64,000 bases of DNA from Sequoia sempervirens (GCA_007258455.2 VDFB02018507.1:248001-312000); one strand, 5' to 3'; shown: positions 1 through 11,122, numbered from the stretch's first letter. A program made the numbers and translations. The notes: generated by a model not told the origin, from the letters alone.

Positions 1-97
1 AATTTTCTAGATGATAAATGAATGCATATTAAATGCTTTTGAATACAAGGACATAAAAATACATCTCATAAAACTTGCATGGAATCAACTCACAACA

Positions 98-654
98 CTA
101 ATAAAATGGTCAAGAGAGAAAATTTTGAATTTTACCTAGGCCAATTTTGTGGGTACAAGAGCAATCCAAAAAATGCAAGATTTACTCTAAATTTCAAAAA
201 AATCCTATTTATCGTTGATTCCCACTTAATTTTGGACCCATTTTGAGGGAATATTTTAGTGCAATTACATAGTGACATGTGGCACTATCTTTCCATAGGT
301 TTTTCTCCTTCCCTAATACCTATTTTCTCTCTAAATACTCCCCTCATTCATACATTTCCACATTTGATTTATCCCTAATAAAATGGTCAAGAGAGAAAAT
401 TTTGAATTTTACCTAGGCCAATTTTGTGGGTACAAGAGCAATCCAAAAAATGCAAGATTTACTCTAAATTTCAAAAAAATCCTATTTATCGTTGATTCCC
501 ACTTAATTTTGGACCCATTTTGAGGGAATATTTTAGTGCAATTACATAGTGACATGTGGCACTATCTTTCCATAGGTTTTTCTCCTTCCCTAATACCTAT
601 TTTCTCTCTAAATACTCCCCTCATTCATACATTTCCACATTTGATTTATCCCTA
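98..654. repeat. Perfect 277-bp tandem duplication
   Basis: Copy 1 is 98-374 and copy 2 is 375-651, and the match runs on to 654. I read the two copies base by base and found no difference. The unit is A+T-rich with no convincing coding frame; a short open frame at 536-724 begins inside copy 2 only because the flank differs. Lack of divergence means either a very recent duplication or an assembly artefact. Confidence 0.95.
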
Positions 655-718
655 CCCTATCTATACCAATTTCCACACATATGTTTCATTATTACCCATT
701 ATTTCTAGACACTCATCC

Positions 719-1076
719 TATTAGAGTCACTCAAGGACTAAAGCTTGCAAGATCACCTACAGAACCAAAATAGCCTTTTACAAGAGAGAAAAGAAAGAAT
801 AAATTTGCAATAATGGATGTAAAATATATTAGATCAAATATGATCAATGATGTACAATATTCGATACAATTATACTATATAATGCAATGCAAATATACAT
901 ATGAGACCTTGTTTATATACGCAAGGTTGAGAGATAGGACTAACTAGGATGATGATAGGTGTCTTAATCCTATGTCATGTGACAAATAGGGGATAATATT
1001 AGATAAGATCATATGTCAACTAAGACTTCTAGAAATAATCCTAACTCACTAAGTAAACTTAACATGTGAACACGTG
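719..1076 (-). mobile_element. Old copia-type LTR, left part, split by a LINE insertion
   Basis: On the minus strand this stretch resembles the LTRs at 30493-30900 and 34789-35203. It shares the TATA-containing core (here at about 902-926), the block around 'gtcttaatcctatgtcat' and the block 'aagtaaacttaacatgtg' near 1053-1070. The match resumes at 5472-5525 after a LINE-type insertion. Divergence is far higher than between the two LTRs of the 30 kb element, so this is an older relative, possibly a solo LTR. The left boundary is approximate. Confidence 0.6.
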
Positions 1077-1378
1077 TGGCTGCCCGAAGAGGAATTAAGA
1101 GGCTAAAAGATCTAGGTTTTGACCATGTTATGATTGAGGGTGACTCAAAATTGTTTGTGGATTGTCTAAATGGATTGTCTAACCCCCCTTGGAATATTAG
1201 TAGCTTTTTGTACTCTAAACAAGTTCTCTCTTCTATGATAGGTGTTTTAGTTTCCCATATCTACAGGGAAGGAAATAACCCTGTTGATGCTATCTCCAAC
1301 TTGGGGTTCTCTTTTCCCCATTGGAAATTTTGGAATTTTGAGGATTTTTCAACTCATGTCAAGGATTGGTTCGCTTAG
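1076..1378 (+). pseudogene. LINE RNase H domain fragment (C-terminal part)
   Basis: The frame encodes about 100 residues matching the C-terminal half of the RNase H domain at the end of plant L1 ORF2. It shows an IEGDSK block holding one catalytic Asp, then HIYREGNNPVDAISNLG, which matches the last helix block (usually H.x.REaN.vAD.lAnlG). The first catalytic Asp and Glu are missing because the copy begins at the target duplication. The frame opens on GTG, so there is no genuine start codon. In a complete element this domain removes the RNA strand during target-primed reverse transcription; this fragment cannot act alone. It is a different LINE subfamily from the one at 16211-16789. Confidence 0.75.
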
Positions 1379-1577
1379 GACCAGATGGGTGGGGCTCCTT
1401 TAAACCTTCAACGATGTTTTTGTTTGCCTTGCTTAATGTGTGTCTCACTGCTATGGTCAGGGTGTTGGTCTCTCGTTCCTTTTTTATTTCAAATTTGACT
1501 CATAACATCTATTGGATGATGGGTTGTTTTAGGTAGAGGCGCCTTATTTCAAATTTAAATTTGAATCTAACGGTCGT

Positions 1578-2228
1578 ATGGTGATGTTGGGTAAAAGATT
1601 AGACCCTATTTGGAAAGCTAAAGGTACTTGTGGTAGTGGTATGGTGGAAAGCCAAGTGTTTAGGATGTCAAAGGCTTGGTTGGTTATGTGGCATGCTTAT
1701 CTGGATCCTCCAGAGGGGGTGAGGTGTGCTTATTGGAGTAGGAAGATTGAATTTGATGGGGGTTGGGTGATGTCATCCATGTTGGATTTCGCTTCCCCTT
1801 TCTCTTTTGTGATTTGGCGATGGCAGTCTCACGTGGTCTGGGTGCAAACGACTTGTTTTTATACTTGGCATGCTTTTCTGTGTACAACTCATATGGTGTG
1901 GGCTAATTACTATGATAGAAAGGAATGCCTTGACATCAGATGGATGATGTCAATAGTGGTGGGTTTTATTACTTCATACGCCTTTGTGACTTTGTGTTGT
2001 CATTTCAAGGATTTGATGTTGACGGGTGATCTAATTAGAAGGCTTCTTGTGCCTCAAGATATTGCAAGCTTTCATGGTTTGATAAGTCCTTTATGGAATC
2101 ATTATCTAATTAATATCTTCCTTGAGATGGTTTATTTTTTAAATATTTTTCTTTTCGTGGAAAGGTTGAATGATGTGATGGTGGATCCTCTCTCCCTTGA
2201 AGGCATGGATTCGAGGCTTTTTCCATGA
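1578..2228 (+). CDS. Unrecognised 216-codon open frame
   Basis: A 651-bp open frame between the RNase H fragment and the decayed gene, inside the LINE-flanked insertion. The predicted protein is rich in Trp, Phe, Tyr and His with several hydrophobic stretches, and I recognise no domain. No intron, promoter or related copy is visible in the window. Position suggests LINE 3' untranslated sequence or a nested fragment that is open by chance. Existence as a gene is doubtful. Confidence 0.15.
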   Translation: MVMLGKRLDPIWKAKGTCGSGMVESQVFRMSKAWLVMWHAYLDPPEGVRCAYWSRKIEFDGGWVMSSMLDFASPFSFVIWRWQSHVVWVQTTCFYTWHAFLCTTHMVWANYYDRKECLDIRWMMSIVVGFITSYAFVTLCCHFKDLMLTGDLIRRLLVPQDIASFHGLISPLWNHYLINIFLEMVYFLNIFLFVERLNDVMVDPLSLEGMDSRLFP

Positions 2229-3639
2229 TGATAGATCACCATGGTGTCTCCTCTTCATTACGCCCTCGCGTGTTTCTTATACCGTAATCTTTCAGACATT
2301 ATTTTATTATTTGCAGAGTCTATTCTCACACGGATTATGGGTTCATGATTTGGTTTGCTAAGTTTGGGTGGCATTTTAAATCCCCCCTCTCACTTTCTCC
2401 ATGGTTCTAGCTAGACCTTTCTGGAAGCCGTGTGATGTTACCACCATGCTAGTTGAGTTGTTCACTAATTTTCCACCAAATTGGGGCACCAACTATCTTA
2501 CTACTTTCTTTTTTATGTCTTCTCACACAAACTCTACTGTTAAGAAAGGTAATTCGATTGTTGGGAACTTAAAAAGCTCTTCTTTCCTTCGCCATTGTCA
2601 CTATAATTCGATGGGGGTCCCAGAAAAAGGTCCAAGCCGTTATCTTGTGTTCCTTTACAGAAAAACATTGAGCTATGGAGGCTAGCATGATGCCATTCTT
2701 TATGGCGATGTGTGGTTGGGTGATCCCACAATATTGGTTTACAATTTCTGGGAGATCCTAATTTTTGCTGAAATCACATATTTTTAGAAAATATAATGAT
2801 TTAAGCTTTGAAAAGTTCCATTTAAAGGATTCCAATTGAAGAGGGTTTGATCCAGCCACCTTAGATCAAACCCCCTTGGATAGAACCCCGCTAGTTTTAA
2901 ACCATACCTATAACTTTTTCTCCTTTACACCTATCAAAATGCTAATAAAAGATCACTTTTGATTTACCTTTTGGGGGATCAAATGAATTCATTTAAAATT
3001 TATTTTTGGTAAGTATGTAGTCCTTATTATAATCTTTCCAAAAATTATTTAATTTTAAATAAATTCAATTTTATTATTATATTCATTTTTTTATTTCTTG
3101 TGAATGTAGGTTTTTCACCGAAAATCAAGTTTTTTGTTCTACACATGTGGAAAAATAGTAGATTATCAAAAAAAACTTCTAAAAAATATCAGTGCACTAG
3201 ATATTGATGTCCTTGATCCAGTTAAAAAAAATTGAATTTCGATACGTACAAAAAAGGATATGTTGTATATGGTTCAAATGCTTGTCTGAATTGTAATTGG
3301 TTTGACTTAGAAACTTGATTAAGGAAAAAATATTCAATAAAACACTATAAAACAAAATGAAAGCGATAGATATCATAGTTACAAATCCAAATTAAAAAAA
3401 AAAGAATTTTATCCTTCATGGAAAAAAAGTTTTGTATACGGTGAGCATCACTCCTTAAAAATGGCGTTTACTGAAAAAAACTAGTTTTCGAAGGAGATGG
3501 AAAAAAAAGTGCAGTTTGATTTCAAAAGTTTTGAAAAAAATATATTTAGAATCTATAGACAAAATGTCACAAATCACTAGTTTGCATCATCTTCAAATTC
3601 CTCACGGTTTAGCTGCTATAGGTGCCTGAAAGTGAAGAT
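2229..3639. other. Non-coding stretch inside the composite insertion
   Basis: A+T-rich, especially 2930-3600. A short minus-strand reading at 2540-2751 includes a YCGIT motif copied from the gene starting near 3640 (see the inverted repeat at 2718-3711). Nothing else recognisable. Confidence 0.5.
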
Positions 3640-3711
3640 TTAGTTAGAAAAAATTAGTTCAATGTTTAGTTCAATGGCCAAAAATTATAAACCACTATTG
3701 TGGGATCACCC
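2718..3711. repeat. 34-bp inverted repeat bounding about 1 kb
   Basis: GGGTGATCCCACAATA at 2718-2733 is perfectly complementary to 3696-3711. The pairing continues inward for about 18 more bases with three mismatches (left arm to 2751, right arm from 3678). It could be the terminal inverted repeat of a non-autonomous DNA transposon of 994 bp, but no direct target duplication is convincing. The right arm also lies inside the decayed coding region (…NHYCGIT…), and the left arm encodes a similar NQYCGIT on the minus strand. An inverted copy of coding sequence is therefore an alternative. Confidence 0.55.
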
Positions 3712-5178
3712 GGCTACATGATGAAATTATTGCTAAGTTTTATAATTCTTGGAGAGAGGATAGAGTTCAGATTGAAAGTATAGGGTTTGAAGTTTCCCCT
3801 AGTTTGATTGCGACCACGATGGGTCTGTAGTATAATGGTTTAAGGGTGTCTAAAATCAGTAATGGAAATTACCAAATATTTATGGATAACTTCCTGGAAG
3901 GTGATGAGAAACTGGTGAGAAACTAGAATGGATATGACAAAGAGCACCTCTCGACTCCATTTGGGGTTGTTAGTGTTCATATTATGAAGTACTTCAATCT
4001 GGAAGGGTGCTTCACCACTGTCCATGGGTACCATTTCTCATTTCTTTGTCATATTCATAGGAATGAAATAATTAATATTCCTTTCTTTCTATTTTCGTCT
4101 TTAAAGCAATGTAAAGCTAAGGGTGCCTCTGCCCCTCTCCGCTAGGGTGTGATCTAATGCCTCTATAATTATGATGTTGCTATTACCCTCTTGTTGGGAC
4201 CTCTTAGTGGTATCTCTACTGGTTTTCTTGCCCTTGTTTCTCATGTTGAACCCCTCTTTGGCTACTTCCTTTGGTGTGGGTCCCTCCTTAGTGAGGTCTC
4301 TTACCAAAAATCCCCTGCTAGCCCATCCAGTCTTAAATAGTCTTCTATTAAAGGCCTTCTTACCAAAGGTAACCCTTCTACTCAAAATCCAAAAGGCAAA
4401 GCATGTGGTGGCTACCCCTGGGGAACTTCGGCACAAAAAGGAAATATTGTGAAAATATTGAGCCTAATACTACCAAGAAAATCACAATTGAAATAAGAGA
4501 TGAAGGGGAGCAAGGAAATTTGGAGCTTTTTAGCAGTAGGAGGGGTGAGCGACAATCGGTTAGGCTTGTTGGTCAGTCTGCCAAAGGGAAGCGACTTTGT
4601 TTCGAAGAGCCTGAGGATGACCTTGAAGAGGAAACCCCCCCTCCTATTAATTTGATTAAGGAGCTATTGTTGTGTTGGGAGAAGATCTCTCAAAAGATTT
4701 TGCAAGTAGCGAACAAGATGAAGAAATGGTTGGTGATGATCAACTAGTGGTCGAGGATTCGAAGGATTCGGGGGAGGAAGGGCTTCAAAATATTGAGCGT
4801 GAAATTGAGGAGGTGGTTAGGGAAGCCACATAGGGGCTAAATGTCTAGTATATGAAGGATAAGTGTGGGGTTAAGTAGGATATTGTTGCACCCTTGGAGC
4901 CTTATGCTTCACAAATTTGTGAGCTTCAATAGAAAGTGGACAAGATGGATAGAGCCTTCAATAGGCTAATGGCAATTAATTTGGGCATAATGCATAAGGC
5001 CATATTTGGGATGGTAAGTGGGGTGACTAAGGCTAGGAAAGGCTTTCGCAAGCAACAAGCCTCTCAGGATGTGGAGGAGCAACTAGATGATAGTGTGATT
5101 GGATCAATGGAGTAGTACAGTGAGGATATGGAATAGCTTGAGAACGAATGGAACCTTATCTACTTTTTGAAGGATTAA
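3640..5178 (+). pseudogene. Decayed repetitive plant gene, function unknown
   Basis: A protein-like reading runs from about 3675 (WPKIINHYCGITRLHDE) through 'GYDKEHLSTPFGVVSVHIMKYF' and 'GYHFSFLCHI' near 3940-4080. A Pro/Ser/Gly-rich linker follows, then an acidic, coiled-coil-like tail (about 4690-5178, including IEREIEEVVREAT and KVDKMDRAFNRLMAINLG). It is broken by many stops, mostly TAG, and by frame changes near 4400-4700. The pattern W-P-x-I…Y-C…R-x-H-x-E-I-I…F-Y-x-S-W, then IMKY.nLeG.F…YHF, matches from memory a repetitive conifer protein family with no known activity. It lies within the LINE-flanked insertion, so it was probably moved as RNA. The family call is inference; the decay is plain. 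Confidence 0.55.
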
Positions 5179-5471
5179 TTGGGTCTAGTGGTTGTTGTTT
5201 TTTGGTTTTCTACTCGTTACTCTCTATGGGCCTACGTGCCCTTCATAAAGTTAGTTTTGGTTTTGTCTTTATGATTCTTGTTCTATACTGGTATATGGTT
5301 TATGTTGTTTTGTGTATTTAGGTGTCAGAGTTTCTGTAGGGTGTTGGTTGGTTCTATGACCCCTACTATTTTGGTTGGTTGTTTTGGTGGCCTCTAAGCC
5401 TCATTTTTCTCTTCAGTTGGGTTCAGGGGCCCTTTCCCCTACTTTTGTTACCAAAAACATGTGAACATGTG

Positions 5472-5525
5472 CAAATAGGTCCTAACTAGGAACTACTTAG
5501 ATAATGTACCTTGTTCACACCAACA
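5472..5525 (-). mobile_element. Old copia-type LTR, right part
   Basis: This continues the LTR interrupted at 1061. On the minus strand it reads TGTTGGTGTGAAC…, matching the TGTTGGTGTAAATAAA start of the LTRs at 30493 and 34789. The LTR edge is therefore 5525. Confidence 0.6.
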
Positions 5526-7875
5526 CATCTCATGATTAAAAATTCACTCATTATGTGACCTAGGTCATTTATGAAATGCATGAGAGTGATCTTACATGGT
5601 GTGGATATGACCTAAAATTTTACAAAAAATAACTCTCATCTTTTTTCACTAACTGTTGAGAGTTGATTGGGTACAAGTTTCTATGAAAATTCATTACATC
5701 ATGATATTTAAATACATTTATTTGAACACCCAAAGGAAAAAAATTTACTTCAAATTCATCATCGAGGACATTTGTATGCTTTCCAATTGTTTTTCAATGT
5801 TTGGAATTATCATATTAAAACTAGTATTTTCAAGGATTTATCCTATGAGAACTTTCCCATAGTGATTTAGTATCCTCCTAAATGTATTTTTAATCTTGCT
5901 AGCCCTTGATAGTTTACACGTAGTGTAAAGTTCGACAAATGAGAGAAAAATAGTGTGAAATCAACTAGATTAAATTTGTACCTAGGCTATAGGTTAGATC
6001 TTTATGACATGGAATTGATCTATATATGTGGAATGTACCCACAATGAGCTACAAGTATGTTTAGAATCTCACACAATGAATACACCTAGATTGTTTATAT
6101 TTTGTACCCACACAACAATATTCATGCAATATTAGATTATATATTAAAATTAATCTTACAATGTATTTCCAATTTTTTTATGTTACCTTACACTTTCCTA
6201 TTTTTTCTAAATAGATTGGTATTTAACCTTACAATATATAATAATATATCTATTTCTATTTCATTTCATGAATCATGCCTCAATTCTATGCAATTTAAAT
6301 TAGCAACTCTTTCTTGTTTAAAATTTCTCACTTTCACTTTAAGTTGTATATAATTTTATACCCTCCTATATAAAATTTCCTACATATATTTATTTATTTT
6401 TAAAAAAACCTTGTTAAAAAAAGTTCCAATTTTTTTTAATAATTTCAATTGATGAAATTTTATTTTATTTGGTAAAATCATATTTTTTGTCTTGTTAATT
6501 ATTCAATTGCTAAAAAATAAGCAACATTTATATCTCTTTTTGGGAGTTTAGCAATTTTACAAATATAATCATATTTAATTTTAAAATTTATAAATTCACA
6601 TTTTAGAAATTATATGTTAATTTTTTAATTTGATTTCTATTTAATTTCTTTATTTCCAATTTGATTTTTTATAGTTAGTTAGGAAATAGTCATTTGTAAA
6701 GTAAAAAAAATAGTAAAACTAAACTCACAAAACCAAAAAAATTAACTAGAATAGATAATCTTGAGTTAATTTATTTACTTGCAAGTTATTTCATTTAGTT
6801 AAGAAAATTTATAATAATAAAAATTTACATCTAAAACAATGTAATAAAATAAAATAAGTCTAAAATAAAATAAAATAAAAAATAATTATAAAGTAAATAA
6901 AATAATAATAATCAATGTAAGATTCACTCTTTCGAAGGCTACAATTTATATAGGATTGAAAGAAAGAAGAGGATTAAATGCATCATTATAAAAAAATGAA
7001 AATAGGGAAGCAACTACTAAAAGGAGGGCTTAGGAAGAAAGAAAGCACAATATTGGATATCATTCTTTTATTAAACTCTATTGATATAGTATGGAGATTA
7101 TTTTTTTGGTTTAATGTGAAATGTCAGCAATATTTTACATACTGCTATAGTTTAATTGTTATCTCTTATCAATTTGTAAAACTTTCTTGTTATTTCCTAC
7201 TTTCAACTCTTAATTTATTGTTACTTTATAATTTGTTGCCAAGTGATGTATCACTTCAAATATATCTTTTTATTGTTTTATTTGTTATTTCTGGACACTT
7301 TTTTAATTACTCCTTATTTTTAATATGTTGGCCATTATAAATAAAAAATGAGTAAATAAAATAAAATTATTTTTTATGTAAATAAAAAATAGTTTACCAA
7401 ATAAAAATACAATCAACAATATAAATAAAATAAAATAATTCTTAAATAATTGCAAAGTAAAATAAAATAAATAATATAATTAAAATACAATAATCTTTTA
7501 ATAGTTCCAAAATAAAATAAAATAAATTTTAAGTAAATAAAATAATTCAATAATAATGGTCAAGGATAATCAATGTTTTACTTTTAATTAATATCCTTAT
7601 TTAATAATTTTTTAAATATCATTATATTATTTTTAATATTTGACAAATCAATTAATATTTTATTTTTAAATTAGTTTTTTTAGACTGATTAACATTAAGT
7701 TTAATACTTTTATTGATTATTATTAGAATACATACTATTGATTATTCTTTCACTTTAATATTATATTAAAATTTATAAAGTAATTAAAACTGAACTTAAG
7801 ATCGATCATAAAATTCTGGGCTGCTTTTTTGACATATTTAATTCCTAAATATAAAGATTATTTGTACCATTGCAG
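5526..7875. other. A+T-rich spacer upstream of the NLR gene
   Basis: Very A+T-rich, with AAATA/AATAA-type simple sequence around 6841-6915 and 7350-7560. I looked for a TIR-domain exon on the plus strand and saw none; the open frames here are short and low-complexity. The end at 7862-7875 (tttgtaccattgcag) is a good 3' splice site for the NLR exon that follows. Confidence 0.6.
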
Positions 7876-10510
7876 CTTCGAAGCCTGCCTAGTAAAGATG
7901 GTGGTGAATGATCTGATTAAGTCACTGGACAGGGTACCATTAGAAGTTGCAAAGCACCCCGTGGGAATGGACATTCTGAAGAATGCTCTCATTCAGAAAT
8001 TAAATCTCAATTCAATTGGTGAGGTGGTTAAAGCTGGAATATGGGGTATTGGTGGTATTGGGAAGACCACAGTTGCCAAGGCCGTGTATAACCAAGTTTA
8101 TGTTGATTTTGAAGCTACTTCTTTTGTATCCAATGTCCGCACCACTGCTACAGAGGCCACAGACCTTACAAAACTGCAGGAAAAAATTCTCAAAGATTTA
8201 TCTAAATATGATGAAAAAGTGGACAGTGTTGATAAGAGTATAACTTTGTTCAGAGATCGTTTGGGAGGAAAACGTGTGCTGCTAATTTTGGATGACGTGG
8301 ATAGTGTTGAACAAGTAAATGCTTTGGTTGGGGATTGGCTAGGCTCTGGTAGCAGGGTTATCATAACTTCCAGAGATAAACACATCCACAATGTTGCTCA
8401 GATCTCATCAGAATGCATCCACGAGATGAGTGGATTAGAGATAAATGAAGGCATCCAGTTATTTAGTTGGCACGCTTTCCTGAGAGAATCTCCAAGTTTG
8501 GGTTACGAAGACTTGTCCAAAAGAATAGTGGAAGCTTGTAAGGGGCACTCTCTTTCATTGGAAGTGATTGGAACCTTCTTGTATGATAAGCAGGATGACA
8601 GAGGTTGCTGGGAGGAAGTTCTTGACAACATTACCTTCAACTCACAAATTCACGAAAGGCTTTACATCAGTTATAATGCTCTTAGTGATGAAGAAAAAGA
8701 AATATTCATAGACATTGCTTGCTTCTTCGTTGGAGAAGACAAAAATTATCCCATTGTTTTCTGGAAATCCTTGTACAAGATGGTAGATATTGCTGTATAT
8801 AATCTTTCGATGAAGTTATTGATAAAGATTGATGATGAAGGTATATTTCATATGCATGACCATTTGCGAGATATGGACCGAACTATTGCTGAAAAAGAGA
8901 AAGAGGGTACTCGACTATGGAAGACTGCCCATCTAAGCACCATATCCTACAACATCAACTTCTCTCGCCTTCGAATCAAGGAAGGCAATCTACAGAGGTT
9001 TGAAAGGCTGTACAGACCTGGTCTTTGCTATCTTCATTTGTGGCATCTGCACATTGAAGGCATGCTAAAAGACATAATAGCCATGCTTCCCCCAAGTTTG
9101 GTATGGTTAAGGCTAGATCGCTGTAGCTTTGATGAAAAGATGGATAGAGTAATAAAGAAGCCACGTCACTGCAGATTTGTGGGTAACATCTCGCAATTGA
9201 AGACTATGCAACTAAGGCACTGCATTAATTGGGTTGACGACCTTCTTATCTCCTCCCTCTTTTCTCTTCCTAATAGACAACTGCAGCACTTGGACTTGGG
9301 ATGGTCTAAACATTTATGTAATCTCCCTGATATCACTGGCAACCTGTTACAGCTGCGTCACTTGAACTTGGAATGGTGTCAATTCTTAGAGAGCCTCCCT
9401 GATACCATTGGCAACCTGTCACAACTACAGCACTTGAACTTAGAATGTTGTGAAAGGTTGAAGCGCCTCCCTCATACCATTGGCAACCTGACACAGCTGC
9501 AGCACTTGAACTTGGGAGAGTGTAAAAGATTAAAGAGCCTCCCTCATAGCATTGGCAACCTGTCTCAATTGCAGGAATTAAACTTGATGTTTTGTGAAAG
9601 GTTAAAGAACCTCCCTGATACCATTGGCAACCTGTCACAGCTCCAGCACTTGAACTTGCACTTGTGTAGAAGGTTAACTAACCTCCCAAATACCATTGGC
9701 AACCTATCACAACTGCAGGACTTGGATTTGTACTGGTGTGAAAGGTTAAATAACCTCCCTGATACCATTGGAAACATATCACAGCTGCAGGAGTTAAGGT
9801 GTAACAACATAAATAGCCTCCCTGACACTATTGGCAACCTGTCAAAGTTGCAGCACTTGCAGTTGGGACAGTGTATGAGCTTAAATAGCCTCCCCGATAC
9901 CATTGGCAATTTGTCACAGTTGCAACATTTGGAGATAGAGTGTCTAAGAATCAATAGCCTCCCTGACACCATTGGCAACCTGTCACAATTGCAACGCCTG
10001 AAGTTGAAAAATTGTATAAGCTTAAATAGCCTCCCTAATACCCTTGGCAACTTGTCACAGTTGCAGCACTTGGGGTTGGGAATGTGTATAAGCTTAAATA
10101 GCCTCCCCGATACCATTGTCGATTTGTCACAGTTGCAGCACTTGGAGTTAGAGTGTATAAGATTTAATAGTCTTCCTGACACTATTGGCAACCTGTTGCA
10201 ACTGCAGCACTTGGAGTTGAAAAATTATAGGAGCCTAAATAGCCTTCCTGATAGCATTGGCAATTTGTCACAGTTGCAGCACTTGGAGTTAGAGTGTGTG
10301 AGGTTAAATAGCCTCCCTGACACCATTGGCAACATGTTACAACTGCAGCACTTTTGTTTGGAAAAGTGTATGAGCTTAAATAGCCTTCCTGATACCATTG
10401 GCAATTTGTCACAGTTGCAACACTTGAGGTTGGCAGAGTGCAGGAGCTTAAATAGCCTCTCTGATACTATTGGCAGTTTGTCTCAGCTGCAGCACTTGGA
10501 ATTGAATTGA
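7876..10510 (+). CDS. NB-ARC-LRR (TNL-type) disease-resistance protein, main exon
   Basis: Probably an intracellular immune receptor. The frame is open from 7829, but the exon most likely begins at 7876 after the splice acceptor; the first ATG is 7898. Residues numbered from 7829: linker VPLEVAKHPVG (36-46), P-loop GIGGIGKTT (73-81), kinase-2 LLILDDVD (151-158) whose DDVD ending is typical of TIR-type NLRs, RNBS-B SRVIITSRD (175-183), a degenerate GLPL block reading GHSLSL (239-244), RNBS-D IFIDIACFF (292-300) and MHD (342-344). Seventeen LRR units follow from about residue 484. No TIR exon is seen within 2.3 kb upstream, so the 5' exon is lost or lies beyond it. A TGA at 10508-10510 cuts the LRR array, which stays in frame to 11122. 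This may be a truncated but expressible receptor or a young pseudogene. Confidence 0.85.
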
Positions 10511-11062
10511 TGTACAAGATTAAATAACCTCCCTGATACTATTGGTAATTTGTCACAGCTGCAGCACTTGAACTTGGAATATTGTGTAAGGTTAGAGAGC
10601 CTCCCCGATACCATTGGCGGCTTGTCAAAGCTGCAGCACTTGAAGTTGAGAAAGTGTATAAGCTTAAATAGTCTCCCTGATACCATTGGCAACCTGTCAC
10701 AGCTGCAACACTTGGAATTGAGATGGTGTATAAGTTTAAATAGTCTCCCTGATACCATTGGCAACCTGTCACAGCTGCAACGCTTGGAATTGAGATGTTG
10801 TACAAGCTTAGAAAGCCTCCCTGACACCATTGGCAACCTGCCACAGCTGCAACACATGGATTTGAGATTTTGTATGAGCTTAGGAAGCCTCCCTGACACC
10901 ATTGGCAACCTGTCACAGCTGCGGGACTTGAGCTTGAGATACTGTGTAAGCTTAAATAGCCTTCCTGACACCATTGGCAACCTGTTACAACTGCAGCAGT
11001 TGCATTTGGGAAGGACTGATAGCTTACATGCCCTCCCGGATACCCTTCGTAACCTTTACAGC
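9278..11062 (+). repeat. Tandem array of about 25 LRR units of 72 bp (some 69 bp)
   Basis: The unit core is LPDTIGNLSQLQHLxLxxCxxLNS. I count 17 units before the stop at 10508 and 8 after. Units starting at 9929, 10142 and 10283 (LE[IL]EC[LIV]R…) are one codon shorter and recur 213 and 141 bp apart. That indicates block duplication by unequal crossing-over. Long reverse-strand open frames across the array are by-products of the repetition. Confidence 0.9.
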
Positions 11063-11122
11063 TGCCGCTTTTTTGGTTTCCGTCTGAGACATGTTTCGTG
11101 GGTAATCTTAGTAGCGTTTTAG
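10511..11122 (+). pseudogene. In-frame continuation of the NLR leucine-rich repeats after a stop
   Basis: This has the same reading frame as the NLR exon. It begins CTRLNNLPDTIGN immediately after the TGA and adds eight more 24-residue units. It ends with a diverged unit (HALPDTLRN) and a short unrelated tail to the TAG at 11120-11122. The stop replaces the residue just before the conserved Cys, where sister units have Trp or Cys codons, so one base change explains it. No C-terminal jelly-roll/Ig-like (C-JID) domain is recognisable after the repeats. Confidence 0.8.

Larger units (their letters stand above)
1061..5471 (+). mobile_element. LINE-mobilised composite insertion with target-site duplication
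   Basis: The segment is bounded by AACATGTGAACACGTG (1061-1076) and AACATGTGAACATGTG (5456-5471), 15 of 16 identical. The sequence outside both ends belongs to one LTR, which confirms the insertion. The 3' end (…gttaccaaaaac, to about 5456) resembles the 3' end of the LINE at 11310-17274 (…cttaccaaaaaa). Inside, in order, are an RNase H fragment (1076-1378), about 2.2 kb without known genes, a decayed gene of another family (3640-5178) and a G/T-rich 3' region (5179-5455). The RNase H at the 5' edge fits a 5'-truncated LINE copy. The extra gene could be 3' transduction or a nested insertion. Confidence 0.7.

Noticed and set aside
536..724. Open frame at the start of the window
   Set aside because: Lies in the duplicated A+T-rich unit, low complexity, and is open only because the right flank differs from copy 1.
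2680..3723. GGCTAGCATGATG versus GGCTACATGATG as a target duplication around the inverted repeat
   Set aside because: The left copy is about 25 bp from the inverted-repeat end and has an extra base, so it does not abut the element.
9333..10980. Long open frames on the minus strand opposite the LRR array
   Set aside because: They are by-products of the 72-bp in-frame repetition; residues merely mirror the LRR codons and no known domain appears.
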